From JANYLN01 sp041687575 (GTDB taxonomy: Bacteria > Planctomycetota > Phycisphaerae > UBA1845 > JANYLN01), in contig JAWLBS010000324.1 of assembly GCA_041687575.1 (NCBI GenBank), forward strand, positions 1-5,641: 5,641 bases of DNA, read 5' to 3'. Made by a program: the position numbers and the translations under genes. The notes under the pieces were generated by a model. That model did not search any database. It was not told the DNA's origin and was given only the letters and a program-made list of their open reading frames with translations. This document shows positions 5,002 to 5,641 of the stretch, piece by piece (within the stretch, counting starts at the first letter, position 1; the number at the start of each line of letters is the position of its first letter).

Positions 5002-5460
5002 TCACGCGGACCGCGTCGCGACCGCCGGCCCGGCGGCCGCCAGCTGCAGCAGCGGGTAGCGCGTCGAGTAGCGCTTGTCGCCCAGGACGAGCTGCTTGCC
5101 GACGCGCGTCTCGGCATTGATGACCAGGGGGCCTTGAAGGTTGCCCGTCAGCAGGCCCTCGACCTTGTTGACGATGACGAAGATCTGGGCCTGGCCCGCC
5201 TCGGCGAGGCTGAGCTGCTTGAGGTCTTCGCCCTTGGCGGGCACCTTGTAGTCCTGCACGAACAGCCGCGGGTCGGTCACCACGAAGGCCAGTTCCGGCC
5301 GGTCCACCGCCTGCAGCCAATAGAACGCGCTGTCGGTCCCCGTCTGGACGAGGGCGTACTGCTTCTGGAACGGAAAGCCCAGCAGCCCCCGGGGAAACAC
5401 GATCAGCTTCTGCTCGTCCACCTCGATCTGTCCGAACCGGGTCGTCTCGACCGTCATCAT
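5002..5460 (-). CDS. fliW: FliW, flagellar assembly factor and CsrA antagonist
   Basis: Cytoplasmic protein that binds CsrA and relieves repression of flagellin translation; free flagellin titrates FliW away. It has 152 residues from the ATG at 5460, preferred because GGAGG lies 9 nt upstream; an adjacent ATG at 5457 would be 12 nt away, and a GTG at 5562 adds an Arg-rich segment unlike the family. Family features in order: FGQIEVDEQKLIVFPRGLLG (9-28), FYWLQAVDRPELAFVVTDP (46-64), then LTGNLQGPLVINAETRVGKQ (104-123) and YSTRYPLLQL near the end. Length is typical for the family (about 130-155). First gene of the minus-strand fliW-csrA-flagellin array, with a sigma-28-like -10 element upstream, which would place expression late in flagellar assembly together with the filament protein. 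Confidence 0.95.
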   Translation of the reverse strand: MMTVETTRFGQIEVDEQKLIVFPRGLLGFPFQKQYALVQTGTDSAFYWLQAVDRPELAFVVTDPRLFVQDYKVPAKGEDLKQLSLAEAGQAQIFVIVNKVEGLLTGNLQGPLVINAETRVGKQLVLGDKRYSTRYPLLQLAAAGPAVATRSA

Positions 5461-5622
5461 CACCTGGATCCTCCAATGGTAGTGGCCGACGCTCCACTTG
5501 CGCGACGCGGGCTCCTGCCCGCGACCTCGCCGTCGCCCGTGCGCCCCGCCGAAACCGGCCACCTCTTCGGCCCCGCGCCCCGGGTCGCCACCGCGTGCCG
5601 TTCACACGGCCTCGTCCTGTTT
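5461..5622 (-). other. fliW leader region
   Basis: The 162 bases between the sigma-28-like element and the fliW ATG hold no supported gene; two frames are open here but are Arg/Gly-rich. The ribosome binding site TTGGAGGAT lies at 5477-5469. It sits in a tiny potential hairpin, TGGA (5475-5472) with TCCA (5468-5465) around a GGA triloop, so a CsrA contact is conceivable. A 3-nt loop on a 4-bp stem is marginal. Confidence 0.4.
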
Positions 5623-5630
5623 TTATCGGC
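5623..5630 (-). promoter_or_regulatory. Candidate sigma-28 (FliA) -10 element
   Basis: The minus strand reads GCCGATAA, the exact consensus -10 octamer of flagellar sigma-28 promoters in enteric bacteria. The partner TAAA -35 box, expected about 15 nt further upstream, would fall just outside the window (beyond 5641), so only half the promoter can be judged. Its position, 163 nt upstream of fliW and reading toward it, fits a class-3 promoter for fliW-csrA-flagellin. An exact 8-base match in GC-rich DNA is suggestive but could be chance. Confidence 0.5.
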
Positions 5631-5641
5631 ACAACACGTTG

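Noticed and set aside
4934..5632. A 232-codon minus-strand open frame overlapping fliW, starting at a GTG beside the sigma-28-like element
   Set aside because: Arg/Gly-rich out-of-frame shadow of fliW; the fliW frame has full family conservation.

Overview
The window reads as chromosomal DNA of a flagellated, high-GC bacterium, most likely a planctomycete or close relative. Three things point that way. The flagellin has a hook-IN-type central domain and a planctomycete-like stretch before its C-terminal helices. FliW and CsrA sit directly upstream of it. The left end carries short GC-rich interspersed repeats (cores CTCCCTCGCTTACG and CTCCCTCACGGTCGC) of a kind I associate with planctomycete genomes. 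The assignment rests on recognition, not on a search. All four genes I can support are on the minus strand, so the map is best read from right to left.

Right half (5641 to 3023): a flagellar filament control operon. An exact sigma-28 -10 octamer (GCCGATAA, 5630-5623) lies at the window edge. It is followed by fliW (5460-5002), csrA (4837-4556) and a 481-residue flagellin (4468-3023). FliW, CsrA and flagellin form a known homeostatic switch: CsrA represses flagellin translation, FliW binds and disables CsrA, and cytoplasmic flagellin binds FliW. The best find is in the 87-nt csrA-flagellin gap. The mRNA can fold two consecutive perfect hairpins (8-bp and 6-bp stems), each with a 7-nt loop containing GGA (CGGATAT and CGGACGT), followed by a GGA-containing AAGGAGG ribosome binding site. 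The GGAs are about 29 and 32 nt apart. This is what a CsrA-repressed flagellin leader should look like. The ribosome binding sites of csrA and fliW also lie in small potential hairpins, so feedback on the whole operon is possible.

Middle (3022 to 2682): 341 bases without a convincing gene. It holds several short hairpins and a perfect 7-bp dyad, but no hairpin followed by a U-tract.

Left half (2681 to 411): a complete P1B-2-type metal-exporting ATPase (Zn/Cd/Pb class, ZntA/CadA-like), 756 residues, with its own AAGGA ribosome binding site. Its conserved fold ends at about residue 728. The last 23-28 residues and the stop codon are supplied by the repeat cluster.

Far left (about 490 to 141): five related repeat units, three in a near-perfect 62-bp tandem and two with 49-bp spacing. 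The innermost unit is bounded by a perfect 9-bp inverted repeat. Bases 1-140 hold nothing I can assign.
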